Shown here in pieces: positions 56,047-63,547 of a stretch of 64,000 nt of DNA. The stretch comes from Schumannella sp. 10F1B-5-1 (lineage in GTDB: Bacteria > Actinomycetota > Actinomycetes > Actinomycetales > Microbacteriaceae). Location of the stretch: contig NZ_VHQH01000040.1 of the NCBI RefSeq assembly GCF_006517535.1, positions 186,001 through 250,000 of the forward strand, in the 5' to 3' direction. Position 1 is the stretch's first letter, and the number at the start of each line of letters is the position of its first letter. The position numbers and the translations under genes are program-made. The notes under the pieces were generated by a model. It had not been told where the DNA came from and searched no databases. It was given only the letters and a program-made list of their open reading frames with translations.

Positions 56047-57111
56047 ATGAGCGACGGGTCGGAGCGCGCAGACGCCGCGCCGCGCCCGCCCGCCTCGACG
56101 CACTCGGCGACCGCGCTCTCCACGGGCGCGGTGCCCACCGTCCCCACCACGGCACAGACCGCCGCGATCGTCGGCGAGGGCGCCGCGCGCCGCCGTCGCG
56201 TCGGCATCTCCGATCTGCGCGTGTTCCCGGTCGCGCTCAGCGGCAACGTCTTCGGCTGGACCGCCGACGGTCCCGTCGTGAACGGCGTGCTCGACGCCTA
56301 CCGGCTGCAGGGCGGCAACTTCCTCGACACGGCCGACTCCTACGCCGCCGGCCGCAGCGAGACCATGATCGGGCAGTGGATGCGCGACCGCGGCGTGCGC
56401 GACGAGATGGTGCTGGCGACCAAAGTGGGCAAGAGCGCCGAGCATCCGGGGCTGTCGGGGCGGACGATCGTGCGCGCCGTCGAGGCGTCGCTGCAGCGGC
56501 TGCAGACCGACCGCATCGACCTGCTCTACCTGCACATCGACGACCCCGAGGTCGAGTTCGACGAGACCCTGCTCGCGGTCGACGACCTGATCCGGGCCGG
56601 CAAGGTGCGCTGGTTCGGCGGATCCGACCACACGGGCGAGCGCCTGTTCCTCGCGCGCGTCGCCTGCGCTCACCTCGGAGTCGCGCCCATGATCGCGGTG
56701 CAGAACCAGTACAGCCTGCTGTTCCGGCGCGAGTTCGAGCGCGACATCGCGCCGGTCGCCGCGCAACAGGGGCTCGCGATGATGCCGCGGTTCCCGCTCG
56801 CCGGCGGCGCGCTGAGCGGCAAGTACCGCAGCCGCCGCGAACTGCCCGAGGGCTCGCGCGGCCGCAGCCTGGCGCAGCTGTTCTCGCGCAGCGCCGCGCG
56901 GGTCGTCAACACCCTGCGCGACATCGGTCGCGAGCGGGATGCGGCGCCCGCGACGGTCGCGCTGGCCTGGCTGCTCTCGAAGCCGCTCGTGACGGCACCC
57001 GTCGTCTCGGCGAGCTCGCCCGAGCAGGTGTTCGACCTGACGCAGGCCGCGACGCTACAGCTGACCCGTCAGCAGGTGGAGCGGCTCGACCGCGCCAGCG
57101 AGGGCTTCTAG
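56047..57111 (+). CDS. Aldo/keto reductase
   Basis: NADPH-dependent oxidoreductase of 354 residues. After a 50-residue Thr/Ala-rich extension unlike the family, the barrel shows NFLDTADSYAAGRSETMIG (catalytic Asp and Tyr), VLATKVGKSAEHPG (catalytic Lys), DLLYLHIDDPEVEFDETL (catalytic His), KVRWFGGSDHTGE and APVVSASSPEQV. Substrate unknown. AGGGGAGAGG lies 4 nt before the ATG. The gap upstream (55770-56046) has TAATGT at 55978-55983 as possible -10. Confidence 0.87.
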   Translation: MSDGSERADAAPRPPASTHSATALSTGAVPTVPTTAQTAAIVGEGAARRRRVGISDLRVFPVALSGNVFGWTADGPVVNGVLDAYRLQGGNFLDTADSYAAGRSETMIGQWMRDRGVRDEMVLATKVGKSAEHPGLSGRTIVRAVEASLQRLQTDRIDLLYLHIDDPEVEFDETLLAVDDLIRAGKVRWFGGSDHTGERLFLARVACAHLGVAPMIAVQNQYSLLFRREFERDIAPVAAQQGLAMMPRFPLAGGALSGKYRSRRELPEGSRGRSLAQLFSRSAARVVNTLRDIGRERDAAPATVALAWLLSKPLVTAPVVSASSPEQVFDLTQAATLQLTRQQVERLDRASEGF

Positions 57112-57228
57112 CCGACCGCATCCCGGAGCCGCATCCGCGTCAGCTCCGCCGAGCGGCGCGGGAGGTCACCGCACCGGCGGGCTGTGACTTCACCTCATCC
57201 GCCGGTGCGGGAGTCGAGGTGCGCCGTC

Positions 57229-57816
57229 TCAGGCGGTGGCCGCCAGCGTGCGGTCGAGGCTGCGCTGCAGGGCGCTCTTCGCGGCGATCGCGTCGCCCGA
57301 GAACGCTCCGCTGAGCGCGCCGTCGCGAGCCAGCACGAGGTCGTCGGCGGCCTCGCCGGCCATCGGGTGGCCGAGCTCGCGCAGCGCGTCGTCGATTCGC
57401 TCGGCCAGCAGCTCGCGGTGCTCGCGCACGATCGCGCGGGCGGGGTGGCCGGTCTCGGGGAACTCGGCGGCGGCGTTCGTGAAGGGGTCGCCGCGGAAGC
57501 CCTCGGCCTCGATGTCGGTGATCGCGAGCTCCACGACGGCGCGCACGACGCCCTCGGGGCTGCCGGCGGCGCGATCGTCGATGCGCCCGTTCTCGAGCTC
57601 GTGGCGGTAGCCGAGGTAGTCGAGGATCAGGCGGTCCTTCGAGCCGTAGTGCTTGTAGAAGGTCGCCTTCGTCACCTTCGACTCGCCGATGAGGCGGTCG
57701 ATTCCGACGTTGCGGATGCCCTCGGAGGTGAACAGCGCATCCGCGGTCTGCAGGATGCGCAGCTTCGCCGGGGCGATGGGCCGGGTGCTCGAGGTGAGCG
57801 GCGAGGTGATCGGCAC
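57229..57816 (-). CDS. TetR/AcrR-family transcriptional regulator
   Basis: 195 residues. Helix-turn-helix at about residues 20-65 (ILQTADALFTSEGIRNVGIDRLIGESKVTKATFYKHYGSKDRLI), then an all-helical ligand domain. GTG start at 57816 with AAGGA 6 nt upstream. It is divergent from the M16 peptidase gene; the long palindrome at 58037-58068 in the gap is the probable binding site. The ligand and target are unknown; the aldo/keto reductase that ends 117 bp beyond its stop is one candidate. Confidence 0.9.
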   Translation of the reverse strand: MPITSPLTSSTRPIAPAKLRILQTADALFTSEGIRNVGIDRLIGESKVTKATFYKHYGSKDRLILDYLGYRHELENGRIDDRAAGSPEGVVRAVVELAITDIEAEGFRGDPFTNAAAEFPETGHPARAIVREHRELLAERIDDALRELGHPMAGEAADDLVLARDGALSGAFSGDAIAAKSALQRSLDRTLAATA

Positions 57817-58036
57817 GGGCTGTCCTTCTGACGGGCCGCGGTTCCGGCCACTTCCTGATCCTGGGCGCGTCACGATCGCCTCCGGGGGAGACGATCGCGA
57901 CCATGCGGGGGCGACGGAGCGGTTCCCGTCCGGCCGATCGGGACTGGCGTGGTGCTCCGGGTCGAGGGGACGACCCCGGCTCGCCTCGGCCGGTGCGACG
58001 GGCCGCTCCGCCGGTCCGCGTGATGAGCATAAGCGA

Positions 58037-58068
58037 TGCGGACAGACAGACGAGTCTGTCTGTCCGCA
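58037..58068. promoter_or_regulatory. 32-bp palindrome, putative TetR operator
   Basis: Perfect 15-bp arms (58037-58051 with 58054-58068) around GA; each arm holds GGACAGACAGAC, itself an internal repeat of GACA. The length and symmetry fit a TetR dimer (or two dimers). It lies directly upstream of the minus-strand TATGCT, where the -35 of tetR would be, so autorepression is likely. Confidence 0.7.
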
Positions 58069-58138
58069 ATTCCTGGTCCCCAATTCGGGGGACGGGTCGA
58101 CCGTGCTCGCCCCGAGGTCGGGCGTCGGACGGGTGACG

Positions 58139-58144
58139 TAGGCT
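58139..58144 (+). promoter_or_regulatory. -10 element (TAGGCT) of the M16 peptidase gene
   Basis: TAGGCT with 9 nt to the ATG at 58154. The leader would be only 2-3 nt, so effectively leaderless. Confidence 0.4.
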
Positions 58145-58153
58145 CGCAGGGCC

Positions 58154-59530
58154 ATGAACAGAGCTGTCCGTCTCCCGCTCGATCTGCCCGAGCTCGATGT
58201 GGCCGCCGCCGGCGGCTCCCGCGTGCGTCGCACCGTGCTGCCCAGCGGCGTGCGCATCCTCAGCGAGAGCGTGCCGGGCGCGCAGAGCGCCACCGTCGGC
58301 TTCTGGGTCGCGGTCGGCTCGCGCGACGAGACCGAGGGCGGCTTCGGTTCCACCCACTTCCTCGAGCATCTGCTGTTCAAGGGCACGGCCGAGCGCAGCG
58401 CCCTCGACATCGCGGTCGCCTTCGACGCGGTCGGCGGCGAGAACAACGCCCTCACCGCGAAAGAGCACACCTGCTACTACGCCAAGGTGCGCGACCTCGA
58501 CCTCGAGATGGCCGTCGGCGTGCTCGCCGACATGGTCACCTCGAGCGTGATCGACGCCGAGGAGTTCGAGAGCGAACGCGGCGTCATCCTCGAAGAGCTG
58601 GCGATGGCCGACGACGACCCGGGCGACGTGGCCGGCGAGCGCTTCGTCGAGGCCGTGCTCGGCGCGCATCCGCTGGGCCGCCCCATCGGCGGCAGCCCCG
58701 ACTCGATCCGCGCCGTCGGCCGGGATGCGGTGCTGCAGCACTACCGTTGCCACTACTCGCCGAGCGAGCTCGTCATCACCGTCGCGGGCGCCGTCGACCA
58801 CGTCGCCCTCGTCGGCTGGGTGGAGCAGGGCCTGCGCGCCGCCGGCTGGGACCTCGACGCCGCCGCCGCCCCGGCCGCGCGCCGTGCCGACGGCCTCGCG
58901 AGCATCCAGCGCGGCTCCGGCCTCGTGGTCGTCGACCGCCCGCTCGAGCAGGTCAACGTCTACGTCGGCACGACCGGCATCAACGCGGCCGACGACCGTC
59001 GCAGCGAGCTCGGCGTGCTCAACGCGGTGCTCGGCGGCGGGATGTCGTCGCGGCTCTTCCAGGAGATCCGCGAGAAGCGCGGCCTCGCCTACTCGGTCTA
59101 CTCCTACGCCTCGGCCTACTCGGATGCGGGCGTCTTCGGTCTCTACGCCGGCTGCGCGCCGCGCAACGCGCCCGAGGTCGTCGACCTCATGCTCGGCCAA
59201 CTGCGCGCGATCGCCCACGACGGCGTGACGGCCGAGGAGCTGCGGCGCGCCCGCGGCCAGATGGCCGGCGGCGCCGCCCTCGCGCTCGAGGACAGCGACA
59301 CCCGCATGAGCCGTCTCGGCCGCAGCGAGCTCGGCACGGGGGAGTTCGTCGACCTCGACGAGAGCCTGCGCCGCCTCGACGAGGTCGAGCTCGACGACGT
59401 GCGCGCCCTCGCGGCCGAGCTGGCCGATCGCCCGCTGAGCCTCGCCGCGGTGGGCGCCGTATCCGCCGCCGACTTCACCGGCATCGACGGGATCGACGGC
59501 GGGGGAGAGCCCGCCGAGTCCGCCGCCTGA
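58154..59530 (+). CDS. M16 family zinc peptidase (insulinase-like)
   Basis: 458 residues. The inverted zinc motif H68-F-L-E71-H72 (STHFLEHLLFKG) is intact, with the downstream Glu region in SERGVILEELAMADDDP. The C-terminal M16_C half has VTVAGAVDH-like strands, QVNVYVGTTGI, and SSRLFQEIREKRGLAYSVYSYASAYSDAG. Downstream of pnp as in many actinobacteria. Role is uncertain; relatives act in mitochondrial or signal-peptide processing. Confidence 0.92.
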   Translation: MNRAVRLPLDLPELDVAAAGGSRVRRTVLPSGVRILSESVPGAQSATVGFWVAVGSRDETEGGFGSTHFLEHLLFKGTAERSALDIAVAFDAVGGENNALTAKEHTCYYAKVRDLDLEMAVGVLADMVTSSVIDAEEFESERGVILEELAMADDDPGDVAGERFVEAVLGAHPLGRPIGGSPDSIRAVGRDAVLQHYRCHYSPSELVITVAGAVDHVALVGWVEQGLRAAGWDLDAAAAPAARRADGLASIQRGSGLVVVDRPLEQVNVYVGTTGINAADDRRSELGVLNAVLGGGMSSRLFQEIREKRGLAYSVYSYASAYSDAGVFGLYAGCAPRNAPEVVDLMLGQLRAIAHDGVTAEELRRARGQMAGGAALALEDSDTRMSRLGRSELGTGEFVDLDESLRRLDEVELDDVRALAAELADRPLSLAAVGAVSAADFTGIDGIDGGGEPAESAA

Positions 59531-59591
59531 GCCGCCCCTCAGCCGTCTGACCCCAGCCGCCCGACCGACCACCGCATCCAGGAGCCCCGAG

Positions 59592-60194
59592 TTGTCCCGC
59601 TTCCTCTACCTCGTGCGCCACGGCGAGCAGCGCGACGCCGAATTCGGTCTGCCCGACGGCCCGCTGAGCCCGCGCGGCGTGCGCCAGGCGCGCGCGATCG
59701 CCGAGCGCCTCGGCGGCGTGCCCTTCGACGCCGCCTTCACCTCGCCGCTGCAGCGTGCGCAGGAGACCGCTCAGATCATGACCGAGCGGCTGCCCTCGCT
59801 CGAGGCCGAGCCGTCGACGCTGCTGATGGACTGCATCCCCTCGGGCCCCTCGCCCGATATGCCGCACGCCTTCGAGGCCTTCTTCCGCAGTGTGACCCCC
59901 GAGGAGATCGACGCCGGCGAGGCGCAGATGTCCGACGCCCTCGCCGAGTGGATGACCCCCTCGCGTGAAGACCGGCATGAGCTGCTGATCACTCACAACT
60001 TCGTCATCGCCGCCTTCGTCGCGCACGCCTTCGGGGCGGCCGCCTGGCGATGGATGGGCGTGAACCAGGCGAACTGCGGGCTCACGATCATCCGGGTGCG
60101 CTCGGCGAAGCCGCCCGTGCTGCTGACCCATAACGACCTCGGCCACCTGCCGGCCGAGCTGCGCACGGGCCTGCCGGTCGACCAGCCCTACTGA
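59592..60194 (+). CDS. Histidine phosphatase (phosphoglycerate-mutase-like)
   Basis: 200 residues. LYLVRHGEQRDAEFGLPDGPLSPRGVRQA carries the catalytic RHGE; FTSPLQRAQETAQIM and LITHNFVIAAFV (second His) complete the site. Substrate unknown. The start is a TTG at 59592, supported by AGGAG about 8 nt upstream and by the position of the RHG motif close to the N-terminus; no ATG or GTG lies in a better place. Confidence 0.88.
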   Translation: MSRFLYLVRHGEQRDAEFGLPDGPLSPRGVRQARAIAERLGGVPFDAAFTSPLQRAQETAQIMTERLPSLEAEPSTLLMDCIPSGPSPDMPHAFEAFFRSVTPEEIDAGEAQMSDALAEWMTPSREDRHELLITHNFVIAAFVAHAFGAAAWRWMGVNQANCGLTIIRVRSAKPPVLLTHNDLGHLPAELRTGLPVDQPY

Positions 60195-60198
60195 GTCG

Positions 60199-60690
60199 CT
60201 AGTCGGCGGCGGGCGCGGTGACCGGCTTCGCGTACCAGGTCGTCGCGTTGGGGTTGTCGTTGTAGGGCTCGATCGTGACGTAGCCCGAGCTGCGGTAGAG
60301 GCCGCCGGCCGCCTCGAGGCTGTCGTTCGTGTCGAGCACGAGTTCGGCGGCGCCGGCCTCGACGGCGCGGCGCTCGAGCTCCTCGAGCAGACGACGCCCC
60401 AGGCGCTGCCCGCGCGCCGCCGGCCGCACGTAGAGGTGCTTGATCTCCCACCGCGCGCCGAGGGGTCCGTCGTCGATGCGACGCACCCCGCCGCATCCCA
60501 GCAGCCCGAGCTCGTCGTCGTCGGCGAGCAGGAAGATGCCGCGGTCGCCCGTGAACGCCGCCGGGTCGGGCAGCTTCACCCGGTAGACGCCCTGGTTCGT
60601 GGGAAAACTGAGCTCGCGGCTCGAGAAGTACTCGGTGAGCAGCTCGTTCGCCTCGGGGGAGTCGACGGGCACGGTTCGGAAGGCGATCAC
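60199..60690 (-). CDS. GNAT-family N-acetyltransferase
   Basis: 163 residues. The acetyl-CoA motif is HLYVRPAARGQRLGRRLLEELE, followed by ELVLDTNDSLEAAGGLYRSSGYVTIEPYNDNPNATTWYAKPV. Substrate unknown. GTG start at 60690 with TAGCCT 6 nt upstream, so probably leaderless. Convergent with the phosphatase (4 bp apart) and divergent from dapB. Confidence 0.88.
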   Translation of the reverse strand: MIAFRTVPVDSPEANELLTEYFSSRELSFPTNQGVYRVKLPDPAAFTGDRGIFLLADDDELGLLGCGGVRRIDDGPLGARWEIKHLYVRPAARGQRLGRRLLEELERRAVEAGAAELVLDTNDSLEAAGGLYRSSGYVTIEPYNDNPNATTWYAKPVTAPAAD

Positions 60691-60696
60691 TTCCCC

Positions 60697-60702
60697 AGGC
60701 TA
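60697..60702 (-). promoter_or_regulatory. -10 element (TAGCCT) of the GNAT gene, likely leaderless
   Basis: On the minus strand TAGCCT is followed by 6 nt and the GTG at 60690. It faces away from the dapB -10, 47 bp to the right. Confidence 0.5.
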
Positions 60703-60749
60703 GGCGCGGGGGCGGCTCGCGCGCGCCGGATCGAGCAGTCCACCGCGGA

Positions 60750-60755
60750 TAGGCT
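60750..60755 (+). promoter_or_regulatory. -10 element (TAGGCT) of dapB, likely leaderless
   Basis: TAGGCT, 6 nt, ATG at 60762. No space for a Shine-Dalgarno site. Confidence 0.5.
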
Positions 60756-60761
60756 GGCGGC

Positions 60762-61496
60762 ATGAGCGCAGCAGTCGCCGTCGTCGGCGCCACGGGCAGG
60801 ATGGGGCGGCTCGCGATCGAGCTGATCGAGCGCAGCGACGACTTCGAGGTCGCCGCCGCGCTGTCGTCGAAGGACTCGCTGGATGCGCTGGCCGACGCCG
60901 ATCTCGTGCTCGACGTGACCGTGCCCGTCGTCTCGCCCACGATCGTCGACGCGGCGCTGACCGCGGGCAAGCCGGTGCTCGTCGGCACCTCGGGCTGGAA
61001 CGCGGAGCGGCTCGCATCGCTCGGCCGCCGCCTCGCCGACCTGCCCGACCTCGGCGTCATCGTCGTGCCGAACTTCTCGATCGGCTCGGTGCTCGCCACG
61101 CGCTTCGCCACGATCGCCGGCCGCTTCTTCGACTCGGTCGAGATCATCGAGGCGCACGCCTCCTCGAAGATCGACTCGCCCTCGGGCACCGCGACCCGCA
61201 CGGCCGAGCTGATCACGGCCGCCCGCGCCGAGCTCGGTCCGGTCGCCGCCCCGCACGCCGATCAGCGCGCCCGCGGGCAGCAGGTGGCGAGCATCCCGGT
61301 GCACAGCATGCGCATGAACGGCATCGTCGCCCAGCAGGAGGTCGTGTTCGGCGGCGACGGCGAGGTGCTGCGGCTGACCCACCAGACGATCTCGCCCAGC
61401 TCCTACGAGGCGGGGATCCTGGCGGCGCTGCGCGCGCTGCCCGCCGCCCGCGGACTCACGGTCGGACTCGACGCGGTTCTGGGCCTGGATGCCTGA
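60762..61496 (+). CDS. dapB: 4-hydroxy-tetrahydrodipicolinate reductase
   Basis: Lysine/diaminopimelate pathway enzyme, 244 residues. GATGRMG (residues 9-15) binds the nucleotide. The active-site stretch reads E130-A-H132-A133-S-S-K136-I-D, then SPSGTA; the family usually has two adjacent His here, so H132 (the catalytic one) is kept and the second is Ala. GGDGEVLRLTHQTISPSSYEAGILAAL is the family end pattern. The stop lies inside the next gene (8-bp overlap). Confidence 0.92.
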   Translation: MSAAVAVVGATGRMGRLAIELIERSDDFEVAAALSSKDSLDALADADLVLDVTVPVVSPTIVDAALTAGKPVLVGTSGWNAERLASLGRRLADLPDLGVIVVPNFSIGSVLATRFATIAGRFFDSVEIIEAHASSKIDSPSGTATRTAELITAARAELGPVAAPHADQRARGQQVASIPVHSMRMNGIVAQQEVVFGGDGEVLRLTHQTISPSSYEAGILAALRALPAARGLTVGLDAVLGLDA

Positions 61497-62052
61497 GTCG
61501 GGCGACGACCGCACCGCGCCCGAACCCGAGCCCGCTTCGCCGGCGGAGTCACTCACGGCATCCGAGCCGTCGACCGCGGCCTCGGCAGGCAGCGCACCGC
61601 GGCGCCCCGGAGCCCTGCTGCGCGCCCGTGTCGCCGCGATCGTCATGGCGGCGCTGCTGCTGCTCTACCTGGTGTTCGCGATCGGCTACGCCGTGCTGCT
61701 CATCTCGATCGCGCAGCCCATCACGATCGCGCTCGGCGTCGCCCTGATCGTGCTGCCGCTGCTCGGCATCTGGGCGCTCGCGGCCGAGCTGCTGTTCGCC
61801 GTGCGCGCCGACCGGCTCGCGGCGCGGCTCGAGACCGAGGGCGGCATGCCGTCGGAGCCGCTGCCGGTCCTCGCGAGCGGACGCGTCGACCCCGACGCCG
61901 CCGATGCCGTGTTCCCGCGCTACCGCGAGGCCGTCGAGCAGGCGCCCGATGACTGGCGCGCGTGGTTCCGGCTCGGGCTGGTCTACGACGCGAGCGGCGA
62001 CCGCCGTCGCGCGCGCTGGGCGACGCGGCAGGCCATCCGCTTCTCGCGCTGA
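61489..62052 (+). CDS. Membrane protein with C-terminal TPR-like helices, unknown function
   Basis: 187 residues. Pro/Ala/Ser-rich cytoplasmic start (about 40), two membrane helices (about 48-70 and 76-100), then a soluble tail ending DWRAWFRLGLVYDASGDRRRARWATRQAIRFSR, which looks like one tetratricopeptide repeat. It overlaps dapB by 8 bp and is probably cotranscribed. I do not recognise a named family. Confidence 0.72.
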   Translation: MPESGDDRTAPEPEPASPAESLTASEPSTAASAGSAPRRPGALLRARVAAIVMAALLLLYLVFAIGYAVLLISIAQPITIALGVALIVLPLLGIWALAAELLFAVRADRLAARLETEGGMPSEPLPVLASGRVDPDAADAVFPRYREAVEQAPDDWRAWFRLGLVYDASGDRRRARWATRQAIRFSR

Positions 62053-62088
62053 GCGCGCGCCGTCGGCCCGCGTACCGGAGTCCGGCGC

Positions 62089-62991
62089 CTACGCGTCCCC
62101 GCGCACGACCGCCGCGACAGCGTCGTCGATCTCGCTGTCACGCCAGCGGAAGCCGTCGGCGCGCAGCCGCGTCGGCACGACCTCCATGCTGTCGAGCAGC
62201 AGACGCTGCCCGGCCTCGCCGAGCATCCGCACCGCGAACTCCGGCGCGGGCAGCGCGCGCGGGCGGTGCAGCTGCTGCGCGTAGACGCGCGTGACCCGGT
62301 CGCTCGTCGCCGGCGTCGGGCCGACCAGGTTGACGGGGCCCTCGATGTCGGAGCCGAGCAGGTGGATGATCGCCGCGACCTCGTCGTGCAGCGAGATCCA
62401 CGGCCAGAACTGCCCGCCCGAGCCGAAGCGCGTGCCGAGGCCGAACTGCGTCAGCTGGCGCACCGGACCGAATCCGCCACCGTGCGCGACGACGACGCCC
62501 GAGCGGATCGTGACGACGCGCGTGCGGTCGGGGGCGCCGTGCGCGGCGGCCTCCCAGTCCTTCACGAGCTCGGGCAGGAATCCCGATCCCGGCGTCGAGT
62601 CCTCGGTCAGCCGCTCGCCCGGACGATCGCCGTAGAAGCCGACCGCCGAGGCGTTGATGAGCGTCAACGGCCCGCGACCGGCCGCGGCGAGGGCCTCGGC
62701 GATCGTGCGGGTCGCCGCGAGCCGCGAGTCGCGCAGCTCGCGGCGGTAGGCGGGCGTCCACGGGATGCGGCCGATCGAGGCGCCCGAGAGGTTGACCACC
62801 GCATCGACCCCGTCGAGGGCGGCGGCGTCGAGACGTCCGGCGGCGGGATCCCACTCCCGCTCCTCCGAGTTGCGGGCCGGGCGCCGCACGAGCTGCAGCG
62901 CCTCGTCGCCGGCGGCGCGCAGCGCTCGGGTGAGCTCCGAGCCGACGAGGCCGGACGCCCCGGAGATCAGGACACGACGTGAGGCGGGCAT
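62089..62991 (-). CDS. TIGR01777-type epimerase (SDR, DUF1731), second copy
   Basis: 300 residues. LISGASGLVGSELTRALRAAGDE (Rossmann motif), VVNLSGASIGRIPWTPAYRRELRDSRLAATRTI, INASAVGFYGDRPGERLTEDS (Tyr in YGDR) and FWPWISLHDEVAAIIHLL; the C-terminal DUF1731 part ends with LRADGFRWRDSEIDDAV. It is a closer match to the canonical YfcH layout than the copy at 17759. It follows the OsmC gene by 8 bp and is probably in its operon. Confidence 0.9.
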   Translation of the reverse strand: MPASRRVLISGASGLVGSELTRALRAAGDEALQLVRRPARNSEEREWDPAAGRLDAAALDGVDAVVNLSGASIGRIPWTPAYRRELRDSRLAATRTIAEALAAAGRGPLTLINASAVGFYGDRPGERLTEDSTPGSGFLPELVKDWEAAAHGAPDRTRVVTIRSGVVVAHGGGFGPVRQLTQFGLGTRFGSGGQFWPWISLHDEVAAIIHLLGSDIEGPVNLVGPTPATSDRVTRVYAQQLHRPRALPAPEFAVRMLGEAGQRLLLDSMEVVPTRLRADGFRWRDSEIDDAVAAVVRGDA

Positions 62992-62999
62992 CCGGAACC

Positions 63000-63425
63000 T
63001 CAGGCCAGGCTGGCTTCGAGCGTGATCGGGATGCCGGCGAGCGCCTGCGACACCGGGCAGTTCCTCTTGGCGTCCTCCGCGGCGGCGGCGAAGTCGGCCT
63101 CGGTGATGCCCGGGATCTTCGCGCTGACCAGCAGGTGGCTGCCGCTGATGCCCTCGCCGGGAACGAAGGTGACGGCGGCCGTCACCTGCAGGCTCTCCGG
63201 CGGGGTGCCGGCCTCGCCGAGCGCGTGCGACAGCGCCATCGAGAAGCAGGCCGAGTGCGCCGCGCCGAGCAGCTCCTCGGGGTTCGTCTTGCCGGCGACG
63301 CCCTCGGCACGGGCGGCCCAGGTGACGGGGAACTCCGCCGCATCCGAGCTGTCGAGGCTCGTGGTGCCGCTGCCGCCGGCCAGATCGCCGAACCAGAGCG
63401 TCGTCGCCTCGCTGGTCACTGCCAT
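63000..63425 (-). CDS. OsmC-family peroxiredoxin
   Basis: Thiol peroxidase of 141 residues for organic hydroperoxides. The two redox Cys are in AAHSACFSMALSHAL and RNCPVSQAL. Start MAVTSEATTLWFGDLAGGSGTT and NPEELLGAAH fit the OsmC branch rather than Ohr. ATG at 63425 with GGAGGA 5 nt upstream. A -10-like TAGGGT lies at 63516-63511 on the minus strand. Confidence 0.9.
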   Translation of the reverse strand: MAVTSEATTLWFGDLAGGSGTTSLDSSDAAEFPVTWAARAEGVAGKTNPEELLGAAHSACFSMALSHALGEAGTPPESLQVTAAVTFVPGEGISGSHLLVSAKIPGITEADFAAAAEDAKRNCPVSQALAGIPITLEASLA

Positions 63426-63534
63426 GGGGTCCTCCTCGATGCGGAGCTCGCGCGAGCTCGGGGGATGCCGCGGTCGGCGCCGTCGGCCGAGGTCGGCCGG
63501 GGTGCGCCTCACCCTACGCGGGTGCACCGACCGT

Positions 63535-63540
63535 TAGGGT
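63535..63540 (+). promoter_or_regulatory. -10 element (TAGGGT) of thyX, likely leaderless
   Basis: TAGGGT, 7 nt, GTG at 63548. The upstream in-frame ATG at 63542 is only 1 nt after the hexamer and so could not be transcribed from this promoter. Confidence 0.45.
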
Positions 63541-63547
63541 GATGGCC

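Larger units (their letters stand above)
57817..58153. other. Non-coding gap between tetR and the M16 peptidase gene
   Basis: 337 bp without a gene I can support. It holds the palindrome at 58037-58068, a minus-strand TATGCT (58033-58028) that could be the tetR -10, and a plus-strand TAGGCT (58139-58144) before the peptidase ATG. The piece 57817-58027 shows no clear structure. If the minus-strand -10 is real, tetR has a leader of about 200 nt. Confidence 0.5.
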
